A stretch of DNA of 64,000 nucleotides from Viscum album (GCA_963277665.1 OY728143.1:533172394-533236393); one strand, 5' to 3'. Positions 9,775 to 23,060 are shown, counted from the first letter of the stretch. Numbers and translations are program-made. The notes: a model not told the origin generated them from the sequence alone.

Positions 9775-12135
9775 TGTAACACCCCACGATTTCATAGTTT
9801 GTTATTTTTTCAAAATAATTCAATAACTTGCACTACACGCAACACCGAGTTCAAGGACACCATGAATTACCAAACAAGCCATTCAAAAGAGGTTATGAAT
9901 AGTATTAACTAAATTTTAAACTTTATATAATCCTTATAATTTTAGAATCCATCTTATGAGTTTCTTATACATAATGTAAGAACAAATTCATTTTTTTCAC
10001 TTTTACCAATTTTAATAGTGAACCCTTTTTAAATCCATTATTTTAAAATTTTAGATATTCAGTTTGAATAAATAAATTTATGGGGACATAAAAAAATTAC
10101 AATTTAACACCCCAAGATTCCACATTACGCTTATATTTTAATAATACAGTAGCTTGTGTTGTACGCAACTTCGAGTTCTAACACACACTACAACCAATCA
10201 ATATAGCCATAATAAAGAGTAATACCTACTTTTTAAAATTTCAGAAATTTTATCTCTTAAAATGGACTTCATTTTTGGATTCAGAATATCGAATTTAGCC
10301 TAGGGTGAAATTTTGGTACTTTTCAAATAACTTTTATATTGTGATGAATAGTGAAAATTACTAAATTTTAATTAAAAAAACATTTTTAAACAAAATAATT
10401 GGTACTAATAAATTATGAATTTGTGTGGTTTTAAATTATATTTAAAATATATTTTTACGATTTAATACCATGTTGGTCGTTGGAGAAAATTTCACAATTA
10501 AACCGGACATAAACAAGTGTCAATCTTTTGATAGTTATTAGCTCTTAAAAACACGCTTTTTTAACAACATGAATTAATATTAAATTAATTTCTGCCACTT
10601 CTGTGTTTTGAATTTGGAAAAATGGATTCCATATTTGGAATCATTATGTTCAAATTGTGTAAATATATAACTTTTATTTTTAGACATTTTGAATAATTAC
10701 TTCGGTAAATATTTTATTTACCATGGTGAAAGGGTAAATCCAGTAAATAAGGGTTAAAAAATAATATTATAATAAAATAAAATTACCCTAAAACGTGTCC
10801 TAAACTTATTTTTCGATACATTTCCGGACATTGGCATCTTTGGGTCGATTTTGGGACCTCATGGAGCCACTTGTAAGTGACAGGGACACTTTATTTTAAT
10901 TAAGTTAAAATGAATACAAAAATTACACAAGCATATATCTTTTAGAAACACAATTTTTACATAGGGTTATATATGTTGGTTTTTTGACTATAAATATACA
11001 TTAGAAAGCTAAAACGATTTCCTCCATAAATGTATTTTATTTATAATTTTTAGACATTAAATAATTTAATATATTTATGACACAATGGTGATGCAGTAAT
11101 TACCATAATAGTGAAAAATTAGAATAATTGATATTATAAATACACAAATAAATTTAATTTTAGACTTTTTATAAATGATAATAATTTTCTAGGATAATAT
11201 TACAGGTTAGTATTTATTTAATTAACTTTTTTCGAAGTAATAATTCTGTTATAGTTTTTACAAAAACCAATTATTGAATAGTGTCAAAATTGACATAAAA
11301 GAGTGTTTAAAACAAATATTATATTATCAATTGATATTAAATTCCTACAAATATAAGTATCAGCCAATAGACTCATATCATAATATTTTTATCATTAATG
11401 GACCACTTTTGGGTCTCTTGGATGTATATAGTATGTTTATTAACTATATAATATAAAAATATAAAGTGACATGGTAATTGTTAAACTAATTAAATAAGAG
11501 TTAAAACTAAAATATAAGGTTAATATAGTGACCTAGAACTAACTAAAACCTATTGGTTGAGTGGTTTTAGACCCATCCCCATCTTAACATTTAAATAATA
11601 TACTTTGGAGCCATTATAAACCGAATATTAATTTATTATAAACTAATACTTTTATTTTTTCTTAAAGAGCCCCTCCTCCCCCTTATAAAAGGACCCAACT
11701 TCTAACCAATTCTGAACACCTTCAGAGCCTTTTGGTTCGGCCAACCCCTGCCCAAATACTCTCTAAACTTCCCTCAATTCATCCTAGAGGCCTTAATTTA
11801 GTCAAAAATCCATCCAAAGGATATCTTTTGATCAAATCAAAAGGAAGAACCTGAAGAAGTAGTGGTTAAACGTACCATCGACTAAAGGAAAGTGCAAGGA
11901 TTCCAAGAAATGTAATGTGATTGATATGCAGGGTTAAGACAAGGGAATAATGGAATTCTGAAAAAATATTTATGTTGTTTTGTATGACTTAATGTGCAAA
12001 TGTAACATTCATGCATGTGATCTATTTTTCAAAGGCTGCTAAACTGATCGGCCCTTTGGGACTTGATTCCTCGTAATCATGCCAATGTATTAAAATAATG
12101 CACTGACTCTGGGTAACTGGGGTCTTCTCGTTACA
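9775..12135 (+). repeat. 3' LTR of element B
   Basis: Direct repeat of 5259-7625 with scattered substitutions and small indels. It ends GTTACA at 12135, followed by the duplicated GTACG. Its TATA box is at 11684-11691. Confidence 0.95.
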
Positions 12136-12140
12136 GTACG
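12136..12140. repeat. Target-site duplication GTACG, right copy
   Basis: Identical to 5254-5258. Without element B the two RT halves meet in frame at this pentamer. Confidence 0.95.
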
Positions 12141-14574
12141 GGCACTATGAATTCATACTAATGCTTTTTCGGACTCACCAATGCTCCATCAATATTCATG
12201 GACTTGATGAATAGAGTCTATAGAAATTACCTTGAAAATTTTGTGGTAGTATTTATAGATGATATTCTAATATACTCCAAAACCACGGAGGACCATGAGG
12301 AGAATTTAAGAACTGTACTAGAGACATTGCACAAGGAGAAACTCTATGAAATGTACATCATGTGTGAGTTCTGGTTGAAGGAGGTCTCATTCTTGGGTCA
12401 TATCATCACAAGCAATGGGATATATGTGGATCCCTCCAAAACAGATGCAATTGAGGGATGAACGAGGACAACATCAGTAACGAATATCCGTAGAGTCTTG
12501 GGGTTAGCTAGATATTATCAAAGATTTGTGATAAATTTCTCACAATTTTCAAACCCTCTTACCAAGCTAACTCTAAAGGGAGTAATGTTTGCTTGGAGTG
12601 ATGAATACGAAAAAATCTTTAAGGAGTTGAAAAGGAGGCTTATCACTGCACATGTGCTCACATTTCTCACAAATGGGGAGATTTTTGTGGTATTCAGTGA
12701 TGCTTCGATGAATGGCTTAGGATGTGTGATGATGCAGAAAGATAATGTGATATCCTATGCCTCAAGGAAGTTGAAAATCCATGAAGGAAACTATCCAATG
12801 CATGATCTGGATTTGGCGGCTGTGATCTTTGCCTTGAAAATCTAGCGGAATTATCTCTATAGAGTGAAATCTGAGATATATACAGACCACAAGAGTCTTA
12901 AATATAAATTCACATAGAAAGAGCCTAATATTTGGCAGAGAAGATGGATAGAGCTCATCAGGATTACGACTATTCAATACATTACCACACTGGGAAAGTG
13001 AACAATGTGGCGGATGCCCTAAGTAGAAAGGATCCAGCGATTCTATCAATGATGAGAATTGAGAATGATCAAATATTCTTAGACTTGATGTAGATGGACA
13101 TGGGAATCATTAACAAGGGAACATCATCAATCCTTTCACAAATTATTGCTCAACCATCTCTTCTGGAAAGGTTAAATGATGCTTAAAAGGATGATGTGGG
13201 GATTCAAGAAAAAGTGGAAGCTATCGAAAAGGGGAAATCCTCGGAGTATAATGTTAATGAAGAAGGAATTGTGAGGTTTGAGAAAAGACTATGTGTTCCA
13301 TCATGTCTAGTGCTAAAGAAGGGAATTTTGGATAATGCACATAGTTCAAATTTCTCTATTCACCCAGGGAGCACAAAGATGTATCGAGATCTCCGAGAAA
13401 ACTTTTGGTGGGATAATATGAAGAAGGAGATCGCCGAATATACATCGATGTGCGTGGTGTGTCAGCAAGTGAAGGCAGAGAGGCAGAAGTCAAAGGGGAT
13501 GATGCAACCATTGCCTATACCAGAATGGAAATGGGAGGACATCACCCTGGACTTTGTCACCGGACTTCCAAGGACATCCAAAGGCAACAATGCATTCTAG
13601 GTTGTTGTGGATCATCTTACGAAGACATCACACTTCATTACTATTCGAGAGGATTTCTCTTTGGATCAACTGGTACTGGTATATATCAAGGAAGTGGTAA
13701 GGTTTCATGGTGTACCACTATATATTGTGTCTGATCAAGATCCAAGATTCACCTCTATGTTTTGGAAGATTCTTCAACGTGCTCTGAATACTGAACTGAA
13801 CTTCAGTACGGCCTATCATCCTCAAACTGATGGACAATCTGAGTGGACTATCCAAACACTTGAGGATATGTTGAGAGCATTCTCAATGGAATTTAAAGTA
13901 GGATGGGATCAACATCTTCCTCTGGTTGAGTTCTATTATAATAACAGTTTCCACTCGAGCATCCAAATCGCACCATATGAAGCCCTTTATGGGAAAAGGT
14001 ATAGAACACCGACATGTTGGGATGAGGTCGGTGAACGTAAGATGCTTGGACCAGAAATGATCGAGGAAATGGTGGAGAAGGTTCAGCAGCATATCAAGGC
14101 AGCCCAAAGTCGATAGAAGATTTATGCAGATAATCGTCGATGATACCTTGAGTTTAAAGTTGGAGACGTGGTGTTTTTATGCATATCTCCATGGAAGAAG
14201 GCCATGAGGTTTAGAAAGAAAGGGAAGTTAAGTCCACGATAAATTGGCCCCTTCGATATTCTTGATCATGTTGGGGTTGTGGCCTATCGACTAGAACATC
14301 AACCTACTATGGCTAAGGTGCATGATGTCTTTCATGTATCCCTCTTAAGGAAGTACATACATGACCCTTCACATGTACTCTCTTCTGAGGGGGTAAATTG
14401 GAAGATAATCGTTCTTATGAGGAGCAACTAGTGAAGATCATAGATCATAGAGAAAAAATTCTACGAAATAAGACAATGCCCCTCATCAAGGTGTTGTAGA
14501 GAAACCAAAAGATTGAAGAAGTGGCTTGGGAGTCGGAGGATATGATGAAGCTGAGTTACCCACATTTGTTTTAG
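12136..14574 (+). pseudogene. pol: pol of element A, 3' part: RT end, RNase H, integrase, chromodomain-like tail
   Basis: The RT frame resumes at the GTACG copy: HYEF, then the active site [12 protein letters not shown] near 12240-12280. RNase H has FSDAS (about 12690) and TDHKSL (about 12880), but the usual glutamate of HDLELA reads aspartate (HDLDLA, near 12800). Integrase starts near 13196: an H..H..C..C zinc finger (HPGSTKMYRDL to CVVCQQ, about 13340-13470), then the DDE core with LDFVTG, SDQDPRF and GQSEWTIQ. The C-terminal tail to the stop at 14574 (KIIDHREKILRNK..EEVAWE) resembles a Tekay-type chromodomain, a histone-reading module. Stops at several points, including a tryptophan-to-stop change near 13598, make it inactive. 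Confidence 0.92.
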
Positions 14575-14610
14575 TGTGGGAAAAGGAAAATTTCGAGGGC
14601 AAAATTTCTT

Positions 14611-14623
14611 AAGGGGGGAATAT
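14611..14623 (+). other. Polypurine tract of element A
   Basis: AAGGGGGGAATAT directly before the 3' LTR, preceded by the usual gypsy TTTCGAGGGCAAAATTTCTT. Confidence 0.88.
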
Positions 14624-14830
14624 TGTAACGACCCAAAGCATCATTAATGGAAAATCCCTCTTGATCCAGTTAATTGTCTCTTTAAAAAAATGTTTTTATA
14701 AGTTGTCAACTTATTTGGTTTTATGATAAGAGTTGTGACCATTACTTTTATAGCCATTGAACAGTGATCACATGATTAGTATAAAAATAAGGCTTTAACG
14801 AACCCAATATTTACTCAGACAAAGGAAGCG

Positions 14831-15100
14831 ATGGCCTCATCTAGTAGAATTTCCCCATACGAAGCCCATTTGTCGGAGCTCAGAAAAGAGGTGGCATCCT
14901 TGGGCTTCTCCCTTGACCAAGCCAAAGCTAAGATTCATTATGTCAAGCTCGAACGTGGCCATCTATGGGAAAAGTGGTAGTTGATTGAAAATACCACTCG
15001 AGCAATGTTATCCGAGCAACCCCATGAGTCTGTCATCGTCGGACACCTTACCCTTAGGTCTTATGCGGCTGTTTTAAGGGGTTATGTAACAAATAAGTAG
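14831..15100 (+). pseudogene. 89-codon LTR frame of element A, 3' LTR copy
   Basis: Same start (MASSSRI) and same final TAG as the copy at 271-540, same length, no indels. The premature stop is at codon 50 (TGGTAG), a different place from the 5' copy. After that stop the frame reads on for 39 codons (..SYAAVLRGYVTNK). Many differences between copies change the amino acid, as expected if neither has been under selection since insertion. Confidence 0.45.
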
Positions 15101-16758
15101 TACTGTGTTCATGTACATTATTTTTTATATAATAATGAATATAATTTCTAGTCATTTTTGATACATTGTAAATATTTGTTAAAGTACAAATGGTGTTTTT
15201 AGTTTTTATTTAATTAAGAAATATATTTTATTAAAATAAGGGATTTTTGAAATAAATAATATATTAATAAAATAATAATATTTTTATTAAATTAATTAAA
15301 TATAAATGATCTTATAAACTTATGAATGCAATTAATATGTTATATTAAGGTTTGAAAGCCATTTCTGTCAAAACCCGTGAATTTTCGATAAATGTTTGTT
15401 TTTATATTAAATGTGAAGATTTACATATTTATAAATTTTTTTAGGTTAAATAAATGTCATTTATGTAATTAGGACGTCGAAATTATCCAATGGTGAATTT
15501 TTCATAATTTTCTGAGACAGTCAAATTTTTGGGTAAAAATTAAATACCGTTTAAATATATAATGTGTTTTATGACATCATAATGAACCAATGGTGATGTA
15601 ATAAAATAATATAATCCTTATGTTCGGCCAATATATGTTTTAAAATTAAAATAAAGTGATTTTGGTTTTGTTTCACTTAATTTTCAAAGCATTAATGAAC
15701 CCCTCAAGACTTATTCAACACTTTTCCTTTTTAAATTAATTTCCATAGGAGTGTGACTCACCTCCACATAAGCATCCCTATTATTTTAATAAGGTCGGAC
15801 CTTGGCCATGTAAAATATTGTTTTCCTCTTTCCCTTTCCATAAACCATTTTCAAAAACCATGGGATGGTTTGTGGTTTGGATTGGTTTAATATAAGGGGT
15901 CCCAAATCTAAATAATAAACAATTCTCTCACCTTTCCTATATAAACCCACCCAAGCTCCCACTTCCTCCTCACTAAAATCCTTTGGAGTTATTCCAACAT
16001 CTGACCTACTCTCTATAAATTCCTTCCATGGTTCCCCAATCTCCAAAAAAGCCTCTCACAAGCCTCTATCTAGCCTTTGGAAGCACATTTCCAAATAAGG
16101 GTTTTTTCTTCCTTTCTTATTTTTTGTCAATTTTCTTTAAGTCGTATTGCCCTTTTAATTTTAATTATGAATGTTGGAGTATGTTTTCTCACCTCCCCCA
16201 TACATACCTCTTATTGTTTGAATGATGGGAGGCCGCTTTCTCTCTCATTAAATTCCTCCCATTTACACACGTTACTATGCCGAAATTCCGAAAGGAACTT
16301 CTCCCTCTTCTTTTATATTCAAGAAATAATTTTGTATCGTGAATTTAAATTCCATTAAAATTGTTGGGATATGTATCTATATTACCTCATTACTGTCCAT
16401 TACATGTAAATATGATTATAAACCCCTTTCTCTCTCATTAACCATTTTTATGAATTTTTTTGTCACGTCATTATGCTGCCGAAATCGCACCAATTTTCTA
16501 AGACAATGCCATTGTGTAGTGGATACCATGCCCATTTCTCCATAAAGAGTATCCACCTTTTTCACCATTACTTATTGTTTACAAAGTTTCATGTATTAAT
16601 TCCACATTCCTCTATCGTGGAATAAATTATTCTGTTTTATGAATCAATGTTTTAATGATCCATGTGGCACACTTATGCATGAAATGAAATGTTTAAGAAG
16701 GGTGTGCCCTTATAGTGCTCCAATGCATTGGTTAAAGTATAGTATCATGATACATCAT

Positions 16759-16870
16759 GTGCAATGAGTTTTGACTCATGCTAAATCAAGTGCAATGAGA
16801 GTTTACTCGTGTTTTATATGCAATGAGGATTTACTCATGCTCTATGTGCAATGGGCATTGGCTCATGCTA
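16759..16870 (+). repeat. Four hairpin-forming short repeats in LTR A (3' copy)
   Basis: Four units of about 29-33 bp, each starting (G/A)TGCAATG. Three fold as ATGAG/CTCAT or ATGGGC/GCTCAT; the second is mutated (CTCGT). The array lies about 150 bases before the conserved hairpin. Confidence 0.6.
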
Positions 16871-17275
16871 ATTCCATGTCAAGTGTTGTTGCCACATTTC
16901 CTTGTTATGATTATCATGCTTTATCATGCCTTTATGTTAATGTTTATCTTATGCTCTATTTACATGCCTATTGCCTAACATGTATTTTATTCCTCATTTT
17001 ATTCCATGTGTACTCCCTTACTGGGCTTTATAGCTCACGTATTTCTTATGCATGTCCTCAGATTATCCCATTCAATTCTAAGTACGAGGGAATGTAGTGG
17101 TCAAGTAAAGGAAGTTTTCAATAAAGATGTTGTATTTCATGTTTCAAGTTTTTATGTAATGATCTTAATCCCCAAAGATAGTAATCCTCTCGATATTCTT
17201 TGTTGTATCAAGTGATGATTTATGTAATAAATCTTGTTTAAGTTGTAATAAAAAGCAAGGTTGTCATAATCATCA

Positions 17276-19013
17276 TGTCTAATATTCCACAATACTATCA
17301 TTCTATGTGTACATGCATCATTAACAATAACACATTTACCAAACCAAAACCATTATAATTAAAAAAATTATCATTTTATAACACAACTCATTATAAATAT
17401 CTCACATAAAATTCATAACCCATTAAGATATATACCATAAATCCAGACACCCTTATGAAATACCATCAATTAAACACATTCATAACATAGTTCATTTCAT
17501 ATAAATGTTTACATATAAACATAATCATTATGGTGTATGTCTCACTAACAAAAATATAATTTCAATTACCCTATTCCAAACATACCATTCAATACACATC
17601 ATTTAATAATTAATAGTATTCAAAATTTTCATTTGAAATCATCCTCAAGCCACACATTAAAACCATTTAACATCATCTTTGAAAAAAATGAAAACTTTCC
17701 TCAAGGACATCATTTGAATATTCAACCATTCAAAACAAAAATTATGAATTTTAATGAAAAAAAGAGGAAATTCCTTTTTAAAATCATCATTTGAAATCCA
17801 TTTATAATATCCCCATTCTATATCATTTCAGGTCAAATAATCTTTTGAAAACCTTCCCCACTTTCAAAAATCAATTCTATTAATATAAACAATAGAGGTT
17901 CAAAACCCAATACACTTGATTTAAAACATTTCAAAATCCCGTAAGGCACTTATAAAACTAATATTTAAACATCACAATAGTACTATTAATTAAATTCAAA
18001 CACCCCAAAAATAATACCAAAACCATAAATTTCTATAATAACTATATCTTAATGATTAGAAAATAAATTCCCCATTTTCAAAGTATTGAAAACTATAAGG
18101 GTAGTCATAGGATCGGTCTCACATCATCAATGAAACCAATGAATCCGTGAAGTGAATATCACAAAAATATATGTCCCAAAAAATCAAAAAATAGAGGAAT
18201 TAAAAATAGAATAATGATATACATTAGATCAACCACATACACATATTTAAAAAAGATACTGTGAGAAATAACATCAATACACTCTATGTCTTGGTCATAA
18301 ACAATATCTCACATAAACATAGGACTTATTTTGAACTCAAACAATGTTCTAATCCCTAAAAATTAATATTAGAGGGAAAAATAGATTTTTAGGACTTCAG
18401 AAAGAGTGAAAACCACAAAATATTAATATTATAAATTTTTTTAAGGAAACCATATTTAAATCTTACCTTTTTGTTTGTTAATAAATAAATGGAATTATAA
18501 ATGCACATAAATTTAAAGGGAATCACCCATAGAGAAGTTGGGGTGCATGGTTAATCTTCTTAGATGTAGGGGGTTGTGTAAGGGAGAAATTTATGTTAAA
18601 ATAAAATTATATTAGGAGGGAAATGGAAATTTCCCTCATTTAAGGTCCACATTGTTGGACAAATGGGTGAAAAACATGTTTCACCCTCTATCCAATAGAG
18701 TAAAAGTCCCATGTTCTATAAGGAGTATCATTATATTTTGAATAACTCTCTGGATCTCAATGTTCCACCCAATATCTGATTGGACTCCTGTACAAAGAAC
18801 ATAAAATATCTAGGCACCCAATTATTACCAATAATGTGCCAGTGATGATATAAATGGACTTTTCAACCCATTTGTCTCTTTCAAAGTACCCAAGCTCCCA
18901 AGACACCCTATTAATCTCCCATAAAACCAATAACCATATCAGTATCCATAAAAAAGAAATTTTTTCAAATATTTAAAAAATTTCAAACCTCAATGAGGGT
19001 TCATGATCTTACT
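17276..19013 (-). repeat. Probable LTR of old element D, left copy
   Basis: Diverged direct repeat of 49668-51408; lengths 1738 and 1741 bp. Both begin TGTCTAATAyyCCA on the plus strand and share many landmarks in the same order, for example GAATCACCCATAGAGAAG (left) against GAATCACTTATAGAGGAAG (right), and CCAATAACCATA / TCAATAACCATA near the right end. On the minus strand the right copy begins TGTATGATCCTGAAATTTC and ends ATTAGACA, so TG...CA fits a minus-strand LTR. Divergence is large; the two could instead be separate copies of one family. Confidence 0.5.
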
Positions 19014-22000
19014 ACCTCAATATATTATAATTGATCTTTCTTGAGAGATACTACCCATGCATTACCAAACATTAATAGAAATAGGGTCTGGTCATGGTGA
19101 CCAAATTTTAAAATTCATTTTCCCATGATTCATTCGAGAGATGAACACACCATCACTACACCCAGACTAAGGAAATATCCCTACCCCAAAAAGAATCCAC
19201 CCTAGAATTCCACAACAAATCACTGGATGATTATTCCTGAATAATTTACCTCAAACTCATAATCAACAACATCTACCCAATGTGATGGATCCTAATAACA
19301 CTACATAACAAATAAATAAAGGATTATAGAAAGGAACTAAATTACATTGGGAGATCCAACTAAAACATCCATCATATGATCCCCTCTAAAATTAGTATCC
19401 AAAATTGTTTGCCCCCATCTCAACCAGATATTTAAATGGTGTAATGGGGACCCAATCACGGAATCCCTTGATGGAACATCTAGACTCAAACCTCATTTCT
19501 CAAAATAAACATACCTTTATCATTGGGGCTTATGACCTCACACCATATGCATACACTCAATGAAGAACCCTTACAAATCCTTAACCTCATTGTACTGAAT
19601 TGGTTGAATCTCCATTTAATGATTAATTGAAAGAATGAAACACCATGATGATGCTCATCTGGTCCAATCCAAAATATAATGCCACTATGATCATTAACTT
19701 ATTTCATTCCCAATATGGTTCTCCCTATGACAAAAAGATGCCCTCCACCATCAACTAATGGTTTTGTAAACATTATACATAGAAAATAGACCAACATAAC
19801 TTCAAAAAAACATTGAAAACATACCTTATGGGTTTCAATACTCACGACACCTAACATCCATTAGAACACCACCCATCTATAGAATTTATCATTATCCTTG
19901 ATACTATAAAGATAACTCACACTTCCATCATTTGTATCTCAAATAATGACCAAATGGTTATTTATAAAAACTAATTCCAAATAAAATAGTTCACTTACCA
20001 TCCCATCATTAGTTGTTGGTGGATTATAGCCACCAATTACAATCCCTTTATTCAAAAATAATTCTTACGATCGTGGATGATTAACAATATTGGAGCCCAA
20101 CATCTACTTTTGGATTTTCACCCCTATACCTAGATATGACACTATATCACTTATAAAATACCTCCATTGTCAACATGTAATTCCCTATGACCATTCCAAT
20201 ACTCTATTGGAACTCCATCATCATATCATATAATACTCTTAAAACTGTATTCAGGCTCTACAACACCCACCATAACGAATTCGATGAAATTACTCAGATT
20301 ACATCTAAATGAATTCAGAGCCCAAATCCATTTCCTTGCTAGAAAAACCACCTCATACATGTCCCACATAGACAATCCCACGAAACCAAAGAAATACACA
20401 TTACTATATTCGCATTGGTATCATCATGCCATTACATCCACCCCATGGTCTTCTCAATAGAACCATGACTGACATTGTTGTCCCAATATTTGGATTATTA
20501 TTATCACCACTTTCCTCTATAAGTATGAATTACCATATATCATTCTTAGATCACTAATGGGACCTAAAATCATGTATTTTTATGTCCAAATTTTCAAAAA
20601 AACAAATCCAACATCATCCACAACCCGTTTACAACTATTGATATTGGAACCCATGGAATTCTTCAACATCTTTTTGTCCCAATAAACTCCATCCTAACCA
20701 GTCTATGGTGTAATCTCAACCTTACATCTCCACAAATACCACTCCGTTGGACCATCCTCCATGTGGATCTATTTCTAAAAGAACCAATTTTCATTGGTGG
20801 ACACAAAGTAAGTGCTATTAAATTTTACATTGGATGATCTAAAGATAATGGACAACGATCACCACTATCTAAATGTACAATGTGAATTCATTGATGAAAA
20901 CCAAAAGACAAATCCATCACTAATGTACCCTCACACCATGTGGACACTATAACTTTTTGATATTATTGGTCATTCACTTCTTTCTACATATCATCAACAG
21001 TTGGTCACCATTACATGAATGATATTTCCATCCAAAAACCTCATACACTTTCTGACCCTCTGCTATGTCGTTATAAACCAACATTACCTATGGAACCGTT
21101 GACATTGCCCCGATCAAGTTTTTCCACCATTATCCTAGTGATTTACATGGGAACACAACAATGATCACACTGATCTACAACCCAACAATCCCATGCATTA
21201 CCTCCACCTCCCACTAGGATTACATATATTTACGACCTGAACATAACCCATAAAACATATTCAACCATCCCAAATGATTTCATTCATTTCAAAAATTTAC
21301 TCGTAATTTTACCTTCAAGAATACCTCATGTTCTAACTCATTCCAATGACCACACACTGAACCAGACTATAGTACACATGAGTTGTACATTATAAGATCC
21401 ATATTGAACATCCACTCAATCATCTGACCATGCTTCATGTTCTATCAAAAACATTGTACTTGAGTATTTATAATCATATTCTATCCAAAAAAATCCAACA
21501 TTCATAAAAAAATTCCCAAATATGTGACCAACAGCATCAAGGAATTCACGTTCATACAGAAAGAACCCATCCATGCTTTGGTCAGCATACTCTAATTCAC
21601 CCAAAGTAAATATATATTCATGAATTAACAACAATAAACTCCATATTGAAAGGTTTATAATGTACATTCAACATTCCAAAAAAACCTTAAATAAATCCAA
21701 AACACTAAGGTACCTCATGGGAATGAATATATTGACTAAAGTTGGAATTTTACCGTACTTAATGACAACATTTGTGCATCAATTCCATATCAAAAGAAAA
21801 CACTCCTGACTACAACATTATAGAACCCTCAAATAATTCACATCCTCCCTTGATGATATCTATTATTTCATAAATGTAAATAATAATAAAAACCACATGA
21901 TTAAAATTTAGATAACAATTAATATTATCACATAAAACTACATGTTAACCCATATTAAAAACCAATCATAGTGTGCCATAGAGAAATTCCTTAATGTCTG

Positions 22001-22141
22001 CATGTTTAATACACACCTTACAACAAATTATACCATAGATGGCCTCTATTAGAAGACATTGTAGATGTTCAAATGGTATCAATTCTATAAATAAGATTCG
22101 TGTAATTAAAAATGTTATTGGTTATCCCTCTAAGACACACA
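19014..22141. other. Internal region of element D, first part; no coding seen
   Basis: About 3.1 kb, AT-rich, C over G on the plus strand, CpG-poor, stops in all frames on both strands. Searching by eye for gag knuckles, protease, RT, RNase H and integrase motifs on the minus strand found none. An 83-codon minus frame at 21416-21667 is unlike any family I know. This is consistent with a non-coding large retrotransposon derivative. Confidence 0.4.
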
Positions 22142-22146
22142 ATGAA
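22142..22146. repeat. Target-site duplication ATGAA, left copy
   Basis: Matches 26502-26506 exactly and brackets the solo LTR. Confidence 0.9.
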
Positions 22147-22417
22147 TGTAACACCCCGACCCCAGTTACACAGAGTCGGTGCATTATTACATAACATTGG
22201 CATGATCACAAGAAAGATCAAATCTCGAAAGACCGATTGGTTTAGTAGCCTTGGAAGCAATATATATATTCATAAAGTTTTACATTACATCATAAAGTGA
22301 AAAACTATTACAACAACATAATGTCTCCATAGTCCACACTATTATCCCCTCATAATATCCCTGCAGGTCATTCATAACTTACTTCTTCACATCCTGGGAA
22401 AAATAAAACATAGAAAA

Positions 22418-22443
22418 GGGGTGAGCTCAAATGCCCAGTAAGG
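22418..22443 (-). promoter_or_regulatory. Conserved near-end hairpin in solo LTR
   Basis: Minus strand: CCTTACTGGGCATTTGAGCTCACC. TGGGC pairs with GCTCA. It lies 296 bases before the LTR end, as in LTRs A and C. Confidence 0.5.
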
Positions 22444-23060
22444 ATAGCAATATAGCAGAAACTTTCAAAAATAAGCATAAACATTTAAGGCAATGCATAA
22501 CTAAAACAAAAGCCTTTTAAAATTGAACCTCGTCATAGTATGGAAAAAGTAAAATGAAATAATTCCATTTACTTATTCACATGGATATTCTACTAATCGA
22601 ATAATCACATTCAATATCAATAACCACTTTCATAATGATGGAATGCATAATGCCATACTATCATAACCATATAGCCAAGGCCTCGTGCCAAGACTACAAA
22701 TAAGATTTTTTCAAGGCCTTGTGCCAAGACACTAGTTTGTCTCATGAGACCTACCGATTCATCGAGGAGCTATAGCGGGATCCACTCATCACATATTAAG
22801 TCCAATTAATTCCCATATGAAAAGGGTTAAACATAAAATAAACATTCGTATTAAAACTAGCATACAAAATGTCAATACATTCACTATAAACTATGAATGG
22901 TATAAAAATAGCACATCCACAGTCAAACATATCACAAAACCTTCAATACAATATAGAAGTTTTGTATCACAATAAATCAACTTCATATAATCATAAAATC
23001 CATCAAAGGATGTTGACATAGATGAAATCAAAACTATTTTAGAGAAATACCTCCTTTTTT

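Larger units (their letters stand above)
5259..12135 (+). mobile_element. Non-autonomous gypsy-type LTR retrotransposon B nested in element A
   Basis: LTRs 5259-7625 and 9775-12135 (2367 and 2361 bp) begin TGTAACACCCC and end GTTACA, with a perfect GTACG duplication outside. The internal region is only 2149 bp. It has a primer-binding site, a leader related to that of A, a degenerate gag zinc knuckle, a SINE-like insert and a polypurine tract, but no protease, RT, RNase H or integrase. It must have moved with enzymes from another element. The 4.36-kb solo LTR at 22147-26501 shares its LTR start, promoter zone and end, so the same family is the likely helper. Confidence 0.93.
61..17268 (+). 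mobile_element. Ty3/gypsy chromovirus-like LTR retrotransposon A (decayed, interrupted)
   Basis: Two direct repeats of matching length (61-2706 and 14624-17268) enclose, in order, a primer-binding site, leader, gag with zinc knuckles, aspartic protease, reverse transcriptase, RNase H, integrase, a chromodomain-like tail and a polypurine tract. This order (RT before integrase) is that of Ty3/gypsy; the integrase and C-terminal tail are of the Tekay/Del chromovirus type. Element B (5259-12135) is inserted inside the RT frame. Stops and frameshifts in every domain make it inactive. Target-site duplication is imperfect (ATCCT/ATCAT). The exact 3' LTR edge is uncertain by 2-3 bases. Confidence 0.93.
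14624..17268 (+). repeat. 3' LTR of gypsy element A
   Basis: Direct repeat of 61-2706 (2645 versus 2646 bp). TATA box at 15938-15945. It carries the conserved hairpin at 17015-17040 and four hairpin-forming units at 16759-16870. Edge estimated from the 5' copy. Confidence 0.92.

Noticed and set aside
21416..21667. 83-codon minus frame in the element D interior
   Set aside because: Isolated, no domain, composition as surrounding non-coding sequence.
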